DNA of 64,000 bases from Bacillus sp. CECT 9360 (GTDB lineage: Bacteria; Bacillota; Bacilli; Bacillales; DSM-1321): NCBI RefSeq assembly GCF_918741275.1, contig NZ_CAKKNA010000009.1:151824-215823 (forward strand), in the 5' to 3' direction. Shown here one piece after another: positions 8,666 through 17,061 of the stretch (position 1 is its first letter; every line of letters begins with the position of its first letter). A program made the translations under genes and the position numbers. Below the pieces are notes generated by a model, which made no database searches, was not told where the DNA came from, and saw nothing but the letters and a program-made list of their open reading frames with translations.

Positions 8666-9340
8666 ATGCTAATTCGCGACGTTCCGAAAGAAGAAAGACC
8701 CCGGGAACGATTTTTACAGGAGGGAGCCAGGAGCCTTTCTACACAAGAACTTCTTGCGCTCTTGCTTAGAACCGGAACCAAGGATGAATCAGTCATTCAG
8801 CTGGCGAACCGGTTAATCAGCACATTTGAAGGATTACGGCTGTTAAAGGATGCTTCCATTGAAGAAATTACGGCGATTAAAGGAATCGGAGAAGCAAAGG
8901 CGATTCAGATTCTCGCATCCGTAGAGCTTGGCAGAAGAGTCAGCAATTTAAATTACAATGACCGCTATGTGATTCGTTCTCCCCAAGATTGTGCAAACTA
9001 TTGCATGGAAGAAATGCGGTTTTTATCTCAGGAGCATTTTGTTTGCTTGTATTTAAACACAAAGAACCAAGTGCTGCATAGGAAAACTATTTTTATCGGC
9101 AGCTTAAACGCCTCCATCGTACATCCTCGCGAGGTATTTAAAGAAGCTTTTCGCCGTTCGGCGGCCTCTATCATTTGTCTTCATAACCACCCTTCAGGAG
9201 ACCCCACTCCAAGCAGAGAAGATATCGAAGTAACGAAAAGGCTAGCTGAATGCGGTAAAATAATTGGCATAGACCTGCTCGACCATGTTATCATCGGTGA
9301 GCAAAAGTATGTCAGTCTAAAGGAAAAAGGTTATTTATGA
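8666..9340 (+). CDS. radC: RadC family JAMM/MPN protein
   Basis: 224 residues. N-terminal helix-hairpin-helix part (IEEITAIKGIGEAKAIQIL, about 70-90) and C-terminal JAMM domain with HNHPSGDPTPSREDIE at about 173-188, which contains the HxH-x7-S-x2-D metal-binding pattern in full. Family members bind DNA and may be metalloproteases; a clear cellular role in DNA repair has not been settled. GAGAGGA lies about 10 bases before the ATG. The gene sits between maf and mreB as in B. subtilis. Confidence 0.93.
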   Translation: MLIRDVPKEERPRERFLQEGARSLSTQELLALLLRTGTKDESVIQLANRLISTFEGLRLLKDASIEEITAIKGIGEAKAIQILASVELGRRVSNLNYNDRYVIRSPQDCANYCMEEMRFLSQEHFVCLYLNTKNQVLHRKTIFIGSLNASIVHPREVFKEAFRRSAASIICLHNHPSGDPTPSREDIEVTKRLAECGKIIGIDLLDHVIIGEQKYVSLKEKGYL

Positions 9341-9486
9341 CACTACCAAAATCTTTAACGATGCGATATAATAATGTTTATGATTTTTGGGGGAATTTTT
9401 TTAAAGTCTTCTGTTCTGGAAAGAATATCTGGAATTAAATTGAATTCTTACTATAAAAGCAATCGTTATGAAAGGGAGATACCAGA

Positions 9487-10500
9487 ATGTTGGGAATTGG
9501 CACTAGAGATATTGGAATTGACTTAGGGACGGCAAATACGCTCGTTTATGTAAAAGGAAAAGGCATCGTTGTGAGGGAGCCATCCGTAGTGGCGTTCCAA
9601 ACGGATACTAAAAGCATTGTAGCGGTCGGGAATGATGCAAAGAATATGATTGGCCGTACACCGGGAAATGTGGTTGCAATGCGCCCAATGAAAGATGGAG
9701 TCATTGCTGATTACGAGACAACAGCAACGATGATGAAATATTACATGAAACAAGCCCAGAACAAAGGCGTTTTTGCCCGTAAGCCTTATGTAATGGTCTG
9801 CGTGCCATCCGGAATCACGGCTGTAGAAGAAAGAGCTGTCATTGACGCGACAAGACAGGCGGGGGCCCGTGATGCTTACACGATCGAAGAACCGTTTGCT
9901 GCTGCAATTGGTGCGGATCTTCCAGTTTGGGAACCTACAGGAAGCATGGTCGTCGATATCGGAGGCGGAACGACTGAAGTGGCAATCATTTCACTTGGCG
10001 GTATTGTTACAAGCCAGTCCATCCGCATTGCCGGTGATGAAATGGATGATGCCATCATCAGCTATATCCGCAAAAATTATAACCTGATGATCGGTGACCG
10101 TACGTCAGAAAACATCAAGGTTGAAATTGGCTCTGCAGGAGTCAATGAAGGGATCGGCAGTATGGAAATTCGCGGACGCGACTTGCTTACTGGACTTCCA
10201 AAAACGATTGAAGTCTCGGCTGAGGAAATTGCAAGAGCGCTTCATGACACAGTATCTGCGATTATCGATTCCGTGAAGAACACTTTGGAAAAAACTCCGC
10301 CTGAACTGGCGTCCGATATCATGGACCGTGGCATTGTTTTGACCGGAGGTGGTGCTTTGCTGCGTAATTTGGACAAAGTCATCAGTGAAGAAACGAATAT
10401 GCCTGTCCTGATTGCGGAAAACCCGCTCGATTGTGTTGCAATCGGAACAGGAAAAGCATTAGATCATATTCATTTGTTTAAGAATAAAGCAACAAGATAA
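9487..10500 (+). CDS. mreB: Rod-shape actin homologue MreB
   Basis: 337 residues, full length. MreB polymerises on the inner membrane face and directs lateral wall synthesis. Actin-fold phosphate loops are clear: [17 protein letters not shown] (phosphate 1, about 8-24), [18 protein letters not shown] (phosphate 2, about 156-173) and [16 protein letters not shown] (adenosine loop, about 283-298). GAAAGGGAG precedes the ATG. It heads the mreBCD-minCD gene set. A hairpin without a T run separates it from mreC. Confidence 0.97.
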   Translation: MLGIGTRDIGIDLGTANTLVYVKGKGIVVREPSVVAFQTDTKSIVAVGNDAKNMIGRTPGNVVAMRPMKDGVIADYETTATMMKYYMKQAQNKGVFARKPYVMVCVPSGITAVEERAVIDATRQAGARDAYTIEEPFAAAIGADLPVWEPTGSMVVDIGGGTTEVAIISLGGIVTSQSIRIAGDEMDDAIISYIRKNYNLMIGDRTSENIKVEIGSAGVNEGIGSMEIRGRDLLTGLPKTIEVSAEEIARALHDTVSAIIDSVKNTLEKTPPELASDIMDRGIVLTGGGALLRNLDKVISEETNMPVLIAENPLDCVAIGTGKALDHIHLFKNKATR

Positions 10501-10506
10501 TTTTTT

Positions 10507-10536
10507 AACGGGGGACTCCTTTGGGGTATCCCCGTT
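10507..10536 (+). other. Stem-loop between mreB and mreC
   Basis: AACGGGG / CCCCGTT pair around a 16-base loop, without a T run, so it is probably not a terminator. It may adjust relative mRNA levels of mreB and the genes after it. Confidence 0.5.
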
Positions 10537-10593
10537 TAAAGCTATGTCCAATACATTTAGGAAACAACTCAGGAATAGATAGAGGTGAAAACC

Positions 10594-11496
10594 ATGCCAC
10601 AGTTTTTCAATAAAAGATTAATATTATTGCTATTAGGTATAATCGTGCTCGTGGCATTGATCGGGTTTTCGTTAAGGGAGAGAGAAGAGTTATCCTGGCC
10701 GGAACAATTTATGAAAGATACAACCGGCTGGTTTCAAAATGCTTTTCATAAGCCCGTATCATCAGTGACGGGGTTTGTTGAAAATCTGAGCGATCTTCAA
10801 GATACACATGAAGAAAATAAAAAGCTGAAATCCCGATTAGATGAATATGTCAAATTGAAGACAGAGGTTCAGGACCTTAAGAAAGAAAACGAGGATATGC
10901 GAAAAATCCTTGATAAGGAAGACGATGACCTGAGGGAAGGTACACATATTCAGGCTACTGTCATCGGACGAAACCCGGCTCGCTGGAATGAAATGATCAC
11001 AATCAATAAGGGAACTTTGCACGGAGTGGAGCCGAATATGGCGGTCGAAACATCACAAGGCATAATCGGTAAAATAAAAAGCAGTAATAAATTCACGTCT
11101 TCCGTTCAGCTCTTAAGTTCGATTGATCCGACCAATCGCGTTTCCGCAGTCATCCAGGGCGACGAGGATGCCTATGGAGTAATCGAAGGCTATGATAAGA
11201 AAACACAACGATTGCTCTTAAAACGTATTCCGTATGATAAAAAGATAAAAAAGGGTTCCAACGTCATTACCTCCGGTTATGGCGGCGTGTTCCCGAGGGG
11301 CCTTGTTGTCGGAAAAGTTATCGAGGTGAAGCCCGATCAATTTGGTTTAAATCAAACCGCTTATATCGAGCCTGCGACAGATTTCTATGATATTAGAAAT
11401 GTGATCATTGTAAAAAGTAATATTCCACAGGCAGCAGAAGATCAGCTAGAAGAAGAACTGCCTGATGAAGGGCTGGAGGGGGATGATGGGCAATGA
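10594..11496 (+). CDS. mreC: Rod-shape determining protein MreC
   Basis: 300 residues. One N-terminal membrane segment (RLILLLLGIIVLVALIGF, about 6-24), a coiled coil (about 65-110, NLSDLQDTHEENKKLKSRLD) and the two beta-barrel extracellular domain with IGRNPARWNEMITINKGT. MreC links the MreB/MreD complex to wall synthases on the outer face. The ATG at 10594 has AGAGGTG 6 bases upstream; the GTG at 10585 lies within that SD. The stop overlaps the mreD start by 4 bp (ATGA), indicating coupling. Confidence 0.95.
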   Translation: MPQFFNKRLILLLLGIIVLVALIGFSLREREELSWPEQFMKDTTGWFQNAFHKPVSSVTGFVENLSDLQDTHEENKKLKSRLDEYVKLKTEVQDLKKENEDMRKILDKEDDDLREGTHIQATVIGRNPARWNEMITINKGTLHGVEPNMAVETSQGIIGKIKSSNKFTSSVQLLSSIDPTNRVSAVIQGDEDAYGVIEGYDKKTQRLLLKRIPYDKKIKKGSNVITSGYGGVFPRGLVVGKVIEVKPDQFGLNQTAYIEPATDFYDIRNVIIVKSNIPQAAEDQLEEELPDEGLEGDDGQ

Positions 11497-11999
11497 GCCG
11501 TTTCGTCCTCCCTCTGATTGCTTTTCTGTTTTTTATTTTTGAAAGCATTTTCGCCAATATATTTTCAGGAAGCGACCGGATTTTCGTTCCCCGTTTTATT
11601 ATGATGTTCATTGCTTTTTTAACGATTTACGGCTCTAAGAAGTCGGGTGTTTTATACGGGCTTATTCTAGGGATCGGTTATGATGTCGTCTATACGGAAA
11701 TATTAGGGATTTATACATTTTTATTGCCGACGCTGGCATACTTGATTTCCAAGGCGATGAATGTGCTACAGTCGAATTTATTGATCGCGATTCTCGTTTC
11801 GGTCTTTTTCGTTGGTATGCTCGAAGTGGTTGATTATCAAATGAATGTGTTAATTGGTTTTGCACAGATGAGCTATCCGGAGTTTGCTCAAATGAGACTC
11901 TTGCCGACATTGTTGCTTAACCTGGGTATCATCATCATTATTTCATATCCTTTAAGATTGTTAATAGAGAAATACGAAATAGAAGTGGACAACGATTAA
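11493..11999 (+). CDS. mreD: Rod-shape determining protein MreD
   Basis: 168 residues, nearly all hydrophobic, with about five membrane segments, as in MreD proteins of Bacillus (about 172 residues). It is a membrane partner of MreC and of RodA/PBP2-type wall synthases. ATGA overlap with mreC and a GGAGGGGG SD inside the mreC 3' end support the start. Sequence conservation in this family is low, so the call rests mostly on position and topology. Confidence 0.92.
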   Translation: MSRFVLPLIAFLFFIFESIFANIFSGSDRIFVPRFIMMFIAFLTIYGSKKSGVLYGLILGIGYDVVYTEILGIYTFLLPTLAYLISKAMNVLQSNLLIAILVSVFFVGMLEVVDYQMNVLIGFAQMSYPEFAQMRLLPTLLLNLGIIIIISYPLRLLIEKYEIEVDND

Positions 12000-12095
12000 T
12001 GGAAAGATTTTTTCTTTCTCTTTTTCCTTACACGAGAAAAAGGAAATTTGTTACGCGATGTCGAATTATATTTTCATTGAGGTGAAACTGGCGCC

Positions 12096-12779
12096 ATGAA
12101 TAAAAGAAGTCAACAAAATGTAATGATAAAAGGCACAAAAGACGGGCTGACGTTGCATCTCGATGATTCCTGTTCCTTTTCCGAGTTGTTAAAAGAGCTA
12201 GAAAAAAAGCTTTCCGCTAACTATCAATTCCAGGAAAGCGACCCGTTAATCGCAGTAAAAGTACATACTGGCAACAGATATTTATCAAAGGATCAAAGAG
12301 AAAAGATAAAAGACTTGATCCGCCAAAAAAAGAAACTTGTTGTCGATGACATCCTTTCCAATGTCATGACCTTGGATGCGGCTAAGCAATGGAAGGACGA
12401 AAACCAAATTACGACTGCCGTAACAATTGTCCGGTCCGGTCAGGTTTTTAAGGTGGAGGGTGATCTTTTACTAATAGGTGACATTAACCCCGGGGGTACC
12501 GTCGTCGCTGGGGGAAATATTTACATCATGGGAGTTTTAAAAGGCATTGCCCATGCCGGAGTAGGTGGAAATAATGGAGCCGTCATTGCAGCTTCTGTCA
12601 TGAAACCGGCACAGCTGAGAATCAACGATATCGTCAACCGCGCCCCTGATAGCTACACAGAGGACGGACATGACATGGAATGCGCGTTTATTGATGAAAA
12701 CCATCAGATTATCGTTGAAAAATTGCGAGTTCTGAAGAAACATAGACCTGATTTAAATAGATTAGAAGGGGGACTCTAA
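12096..12779 (+). CDS. minC: Septum site-determining protein MinC
   Basis: 227 residues, the family length. The N-terminal FtsZ-inhibiting domain (about 1-105) is followed by the C-terminal beta-helix that binds MinD and dimerises, seen as GDINPGGTVVAGGNIYIMG and GVGGNNGAVIAASVMKPAQL. MinCD blocks FtsZ ring formation at the poles. GAGGTG lies 11 bases before the ATG; minD follows 2 bases after the stop. Confidence 0.95.
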   Translation: MNKRSQQNVMIKGTKDGLTLHLDDSCSFSELLKELEKKLSANYQFQESDPLIAVKVHTGNRYLSKDQREKIKDLIRQKKKLVVDDILSNVMTLDAAKQWKDENQITTAVTIVRSGQVFKVEGDLLLIGDINPGGTVVAGGNIYIMGVLKGIAHAGVGGNNGAVIAASVMKPAQLRINDIVNRAPDSYTEDGHDMECAFIDENHQIIVEKLRVLKKHRPDLNRLEGGL

Positions 12780-12781
12780 TT

Positions 12782-13585
12782 GTGGGAGAGGCAATAGTTA
12801 TTACTTCCGGCAAAGGTGGAGTGGGCAAGACAACTACTACTGCTAACTTGGGAATATCCTTGGCCATTTTTGGCAAAAAGGTATGCTTAATCGACACGGA
12901 TATCGGTCTGCGCAATTTAGATGTTGTCATGGGTCTTGAAAATCGGATTATCTACGATTTAGTCGATGTAGTAGAGGAACGATGCAAGATTCATCAGGCT
13001 CTTGTCAAAGATAAACGATTCGATGACTTGCTATATTTGCTGCCGGCAGCCCAGACAAGCGACAAATCTGCGGTTAATCCGAACCAGATGAAGAAACTTG
13101 TCGAGGAACTAAAGCAGGACTATGATTATATCCTCATTGACTGCCCTGCCGGAATTGAACAAGGCTTCAAGAATGCGATCGCAGGAGCTGACAAAGCGAT
13201 TGTTGTGACCACTCCTGAAACGTCTGCAGTACGGGACGCAGACCGGATCATCGGCTTGCTCGAAAAAGAGGAAGACATAGAGCAGCCCAAACTAGTCATC
13301 AATCGAATCCGCAGCCACATGCTCAAAAATGGAGAAATGCTCGACATTGACGAAATCACCGCCCATCTTTCCATTGATTTAATCGGCGTCGTAGTCGACG
13401 ATGACCAAGTCATCATGGCATCCAACCAAGGAGAGCCCATCGCACTCGATCCAAATAACCGCGCATCCATCGCCTACCGCGACATTGCCAGAAGGATTCT
13501 CGGGGAATCCATCCCGCTCAAGCCACTGGAAGACGAACCCAAAGGATTCGTAGCCAAAATTAAAGCGATGTTTAGCGGACAATAG
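12782..13585 (+). CDS. minD: Septum site-determining ATPase MinD
   Basis: 267 residues. Deviant Walker A motif SGKGGVGKTTTTANLG near the N-terminus, LIDTDIGLRNLDVVMG, DYILIDCPAGIEQGF (Walker B) and a C-terminal stretch (FVAKIKAMF) that forms the membrane-targeting amphipathic helix. MinD binds the membrane when ATP-bound and carries MinC. It starts with GTG after GAAGGGGG. In B. subtilis spoIVFA follows minD directly; here a NERD gene and array B lie between. Confidence 0.97.
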   Translation: MGEAIVITSGKGGVGKTTTTANLGISLAIFGKKVCLIDTDIGLRNLDVVMGLENRIIYDLVDVVEERCKIHQALVKDKRFDDLLYLLPAAQTSDKSAVNPNQMKKLVEELKQDYDYILIDCPAGIEQGFKNAIAGADKAIVVTTPETSAVRDADRIIGLLEKEEDIEQPKLVINRIRSHMLKNGEMLDIDEITAHLSIDLIGVVVDDDQVIMASNQGEPIALDPNNRASIAYRDIARRILGESIPLKPLEDEPKGFVAKIKAMFSGQ

Positions 13586-13597
13586 AATGAAGAGAGT

Positions 13598-13624
13598 GCA
13601 TTCCTTTGGGGTGTGCTTTTTTTG
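13598..13624 (+). terminator. Terminator of the mre-min gene set
   Basis: GCATTCC / GGGTGTGC stem with G-U pairs and one mismatch, then eight T, 12 bases after the minD stop. Confidence 0.65.
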
Positions 13625-13788
13625 CGGGTACTTATAGGAATTTGTTGTTGCATGATGTTGAGTGAAACCGTCCATCTGTAAGAAGTTTGTGAAAAAAGTT
13701 CAAACTATCATAGGAATTTGTTTTTACCTGCAGGATTTTCATAGGATGATGGAGAAAAACTAGTTACACGATGAAAAGGAGTGGTATT

Positions 13789-14757
13789 TTGATTGCCAAA
13801 AAAAGAGCGATTCCATTAAGAATCCAAATCGACGAAGCATTGCTGCGTCGCCTGCCTGAGAATCATCCGAAACGTCTCGCGGTGAAAGAAGACTTATCCA
13901 AAAGGAAAGTTGGATTTAATGGCGAAGAAAATGTAGACTTTCATTTGAAATTCCTCAACCAGAATGACTACACCACATTCCACGATCTCCGATTACAAAA
14001 TGGCCAAGGTTATTTTCAAATCGACACTTTGCTTTTATCCCCCAAATTTGCCCTCATAATTGAAGTGAAAAATCTCTATGGCACTTTATTCTTCGACAAA
14101 CATTTCAATCAAATGATCCGAATCGCGAACAACAAGGAGGAAGGTTTCCCAAACCCAATCATGCAAGTGGCCAGGCAAAAAATGCAACTACAAAAATGGA
14201 TAGCTGAACATCATTTGCCCAATATACCTATTGAATATTTAGTTGCCATAAACGACTCAAGGACCCTTATCAAAACGGATAAAGAGAATTCAGATATTCT
14301 GGAAATCGTTTGCCACGCTGATCATATGATAAATAGGATAGCGAATATCCAAGAAAAGATCCCAAAAGTTAAATATAAACCGAATGAGTTGCAAAAACTC
14401 ACCCATCTTCTAATCGGGAAACATAGTCCAAAAACAGAAGACATCTCTCAATTATACGGGATTAATAAGGATGAATTAATAACCGGGGTACAATGCCCGG
14501 ATTGCAAGATAATTCCGATGGAACGCCAATCTGGCAAGTGGTATTGCCGAGCCTGCGAATTCAATTCTAAAGATGCCCATATTCAAGCAGTAGAAGACTA
14601 TTTTCTTTTGGTCAATTCAACCATAACAAATCCACAACTTCGTTGGTTCCTGCATATCCCTTCGAAACACCTGGCTTCAAAACTGCTTGTCTCACTTAAT
14701 TTGCCGCATATCGGGGTAGGAAGGGGGAGGATTTACTCGAAGGCTCCGCATAAATGA
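13789..14757 (+). CDS. NERD-domain protein with zinc ribbon (copy 1)
   Basis: 322 residues. The N-terminal NERD (nuclease-related) domain has the intact PD-(D/E)xK-like set: Glu in GFNGEENVDFHL, Asp in FQIDTLLLS and ExK in ALIIEVKN. A zinc ribbon follows (CPDCKIIP ... WYCRACEF, about 238-262), then a conserved HAHIQ(A) element and a basic helical tail (HIPSKHLASKLL), which may bind DNA. A nuclease is the expected biochemical class; target and role are unknown. The TTG at 13789 is chosen: AAAGGAG lies 7 bases upstream, and the start and length then match the paralogue at 34061. It is inserted between minD and spoIVFA, and array B begins about 7 bases after its stop. Confidence 0.8.
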   Translation: MIAKKRAIPLRIQIDEALLRRLPENHPKRLAVKEDLSKRKVGFNGEENVDFHLKFLNQNDYTTFHDLRLQNGQGYFQIDTLLLSPKFALIIEVKNLYGTLFFDKHFNQMIRIANNKEEGFPNPIMQVARQKMQLQKWIAEHHLPNIPIEYLVAINDSRTLIKTDKENSDILEIVCHADHMINRIANIQEKIPKVKYKPNELQKLTHLLIGKHSPKTEDISQLYGINKDELITGVQCPDCKIIPMERQSGKWYCRACEFNSKDAHIQAVEDYFLLVNSTITNPQLRWFLHIPSKHLASKLLVSLNLPHIGVGRGRIYSKAPHK

Positions 14758-14763
14758 TAAAAT

Positions 14764-15300
14764 TCTGCTACGTTCCCGCTACAAACCTGGAAATTCGGCT
14801 ACAAAAGTACAAATTTCGGCTACAAACCTGATGAAGTCGGCTACAAAATGAGGGATTTCCGCTACAAAAACGTGTCCCGGCTACAAATCTGGAAATTTGG
14901 CTACAAAGTACAAATTTCGGCTACAAACCCGATGAAATCGGCTACAAAATCAGGAATTCCCGCTACAAAAACGTGTCCCGGCTACAAATCTGGAAATTTG
15001 GCTACAAAGTACAAATTTCGGCTACAAACCCGATGAAGTCGGTTACAAAATCTGGAATTACCGCTACAAAAACTGGCGCCGGCTACAAATCTGGAAATTC
15101 GGCTACAAAAGTACAAATTCCGGCTGCAAACCCGATGAAATCGGCTACAAAATGAGGAATTTCCGCTACAAAAACGGGCCCCGGCTACAAAACGTAAATT
15201 CCCGCTACAAAAGTACAAATTTCGGCTACAAACCCGATGAAATCGGCTACAAAATCAGAGATTCCCGCTACAAAAACTGGGACCCCAGTAACAAAACCGA
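14764..15300 (+). repeat. Array B: ~26 direct repeats of 20-21 bp (GGCTACAAA family) in 101-bp super-repeats
   Basis: Each unit is a fixed head GGCTACAAA (or CGCTACAAA) plus a variable tail. Five tails recur in fixed order (CTGGAAATTC, AGTACAAATTTC, CCCGATGAAATC, ATCAGGAATTCC, AACGTGTCCC), so the array is a higher-order repeat. The tail GATGAA recurs at 14830, 14931, 15032, 15134 and 15236, a 101-102 bp period. The array fills the gap between the NERD gene and spoIVFA. Short open frames within it are repeat artefacts. Confidence 0.95.
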
Positions 15301-15420
15301 ATCCACCTCTTAAAAAAGACACAAAATTTTGAAATCAATATCTCCCAGAAAAATCGTCCCCGTCATAATTCGGACAAGATAATCATAACCTTGTACAAAA
15401 GGCAGGGGGTGGATTTTTGT

Positions 15421-16161
15421 ATGAAGGATAGAAGGAGAGAGATACAAAACCGGATTGCGAAGCGGAGAAAAATGAGCGAGAAACGAGTGGATAATTCTTG
15501 GACGGATATTAATGATGAGGAACAGTACGGATTTGAGACGACGACATCTTACGAGAAAGAGCATCCTCTTTTTAAAAAGGAATATTTCTATTTTAAAGTT
15601 TTGACTGCGCTTTGTTTATTTTTGGTGGTTGGCGTTATGTTTAAGCATCCATCTGATAAGTTGGATGAGCCGAGAGCGTTTGTGAATGAAACGATGGATC
15701 AGGAGTTTCAATTTGCGTCCGTAACTACCTGGTATGAGGACAAGTTTGGCAAGCCGATCGCTTTTCTGCCAGCTGAGAAGAGTGGGAAAGAAGAATTAGA
15801 CAATCAAAATGAAGTGCCGGTATCCGGGAAAATAACCGAGAGTTTTGAAAGCAACGGAGCTGGGATTATGATCGAAACCGGTCCGGACTCAAAAGTGGAA
15901 TCGATGAACGATGGAGTTGTCATATTTGCCGGGAGCAAGGAGGACACTGGCAAAACTGTCGTGATTCAGCATAGCGATAAGAGCGAGTCATGGTATGGGC
16001 ACCTTGCGTCAGTGGATGTGAAATTGTATGAAACTGTGAAAAAGAAAAAGGAAATCGGCAAGGTCACAACAAGTGAGGATGGTAAAAAAGGATCGTTTTA
16101 TCTCGCTATAAAAAAAGATGATGCATTCATCAACCCAAAAAAGGTGATACCATTTGAATGA
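15421..16161 (+). CDS. spoIVFA: SpoIVFA, regulator of the SpoIVFB protease
   Basis: 246 residues: basic N-terminus, one membrane segment (VLTALCLFLVVGVMF, about 60-75) and a LytM/M23-like C-terminal domain (about 135-240) lacking the complete zinc ligand set (only YGHLA is recognisable), so it is not expected to be a peptidase. In the mother cell it holds SpoIVFB and BofA in a complex in the outer forespore membrane and is cut by SpoIVB. The ATG at 15421 follows AGGGGGTG; an upstream TTG has no SD. It overlaps spoIVFB by 8 bp. Confidence 0.92.
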   Translation: MKDRRREIQNRIAKRRKMSEKRVDNSWTDINDEEQYGFETTTSYEKEHPLFKKEYFYFKVLTALCLFLVVGVMFKHPSDKLDEPRAFVNETMDQEFQFASVTTWYEDKFGKPIAFLPAEKSGKEELDNQNEVPVSGKITESFESNGAGIMIETGPDSKVESMNDGVVIFAGSKEDTGKTVVIQHSDKSESWYGHLASVDVKLYETVKKKKEIGKVTTSEDGKKGSFYLAIKKDDAFINPKKVIPFE

Positions 16162-17020
16162 ATATTTTCAGCTCTTCGCCAAACTTCGTATTCATCCTAC
16201 CCTTTGGATCGTCATCGGAATTTCCGTCCTGACGGCGCATTTCATTCCGATGCTTATGCTGCTTTTTACGGTGTTCATTCATGAAATGGGACACGCAATC
16301 GCGGCGCAACACTTCAAATGGAGAATTAAATCGGTTTCACTGCTTCCTTTTGGCGGATCAGTCGAAACAGAGGAGTACGGAAACAAATCGTTGAAAGAAG
16401 AGTGCATTGTGATTCTCGCAGGTCCGTTGCAGCATGTATGGTTGATCGGCGCAGCTTTCCTGCTCCACACACTATCGTATATGCCGTTTGAACGATTCGA
16501 GCAATTTCTTTATATGAATATAGCGGTGCTGGTATTTAATTTGCTTCCAATCTGGCCATTGGATGGCGGCAAATTATTGTTTCTTGGTCTTTCCTTGTAT
16601 CGTTCATTTATTGATGCCCACCGTTTTACGATATTATTTTCAACGGCGTTTGCTTTCATTTTTCTGATGTCAGCGACCGTTTTTCAACCGTTCAACCTAA
16701 ACATTTGGATCATTTCCGGCTTTATTGCCTTATCCCTTTCGATGGAATGGAAACAACGATATTATGCATTCATCCGTTTTTTGCTGGAGCGACACTATGG
16801 GCGGTACAGTAATTTAGCGGTGCTTAAACCGATCAGGGTGGAAGAAAGCGAACAAATCCATAAGGTACTGGAGAAGTTCCAGCGCGGCTGCAAGCACCCC
16901 GTCATTATTCTTAAAAACGGAAAGGAACGAGGCTCCTTAGACGAGAACGAAATTTTGCATGCTTATTTTTCCGAAAAAATGACAAATATAAAAATAGGCG
17001 ACCTGTTATATTCCTATTAA
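16154..17020 (+). CDS. spoIVFB: SpoIVFB, intramembrane metalloprotease for pro-sigma-K
   Basis: 288 residues, site-2-protease family. It cleaves pro-sigma-K in the outer forespore membrane. HEMGH occupies residues 43-47 and the third ligand is Asp137 in WPLDGGK; these numbers equal those I recall for B. subtilis SpoIVFB (His43, Glu44, His47, Asp137). About six membrane segments are followed by a CBS-like C-terminal part. The start is TTG with AAAGGTG 6 bases upstream, overlapping the end of spoIVFA; an ATG at 16158 is out of frame. Confidence 0.95.
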   Translation: MNEYFQLFAKLRIHPTLWIVIGISVLTAHFIPMLMLLFTVFIHEMGHAIAAQHFKWRIKSVSLLPFGGSVETEEYGNKSLKEECIVILAGPLQHVWLIGAAFLLHTLSYMPFERFEQFLYMNIAVLVFNLLPIWPLDGGKLLFLGLSLYRSFIDAHRFTILFSTAFAFIFLMSATVFQPFNLNIWIISGFIALSLSMEWKQRYYAFIRFLLERHYGRYSNLAVLKPIRVEESEQIHKVLEKFQRGCKHPVIILKNGKERGSLDENEILHAYFSEKMTNIKIGDLLYSY

Positions 17021-17061
17021 ATGTGGTATCCTTTCTTCAAAAGTGAGAAGGGATTTTTTTT

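Noticed and set aside
13634..13725. Direct repeat ATAGGAATTTGTT before the first NERD gene as target-site duplication
   Set aside because: Both copies lie on the same side of the gene, 75 bp apart, so they cannot flank an insertion; left as a minor local duplication.
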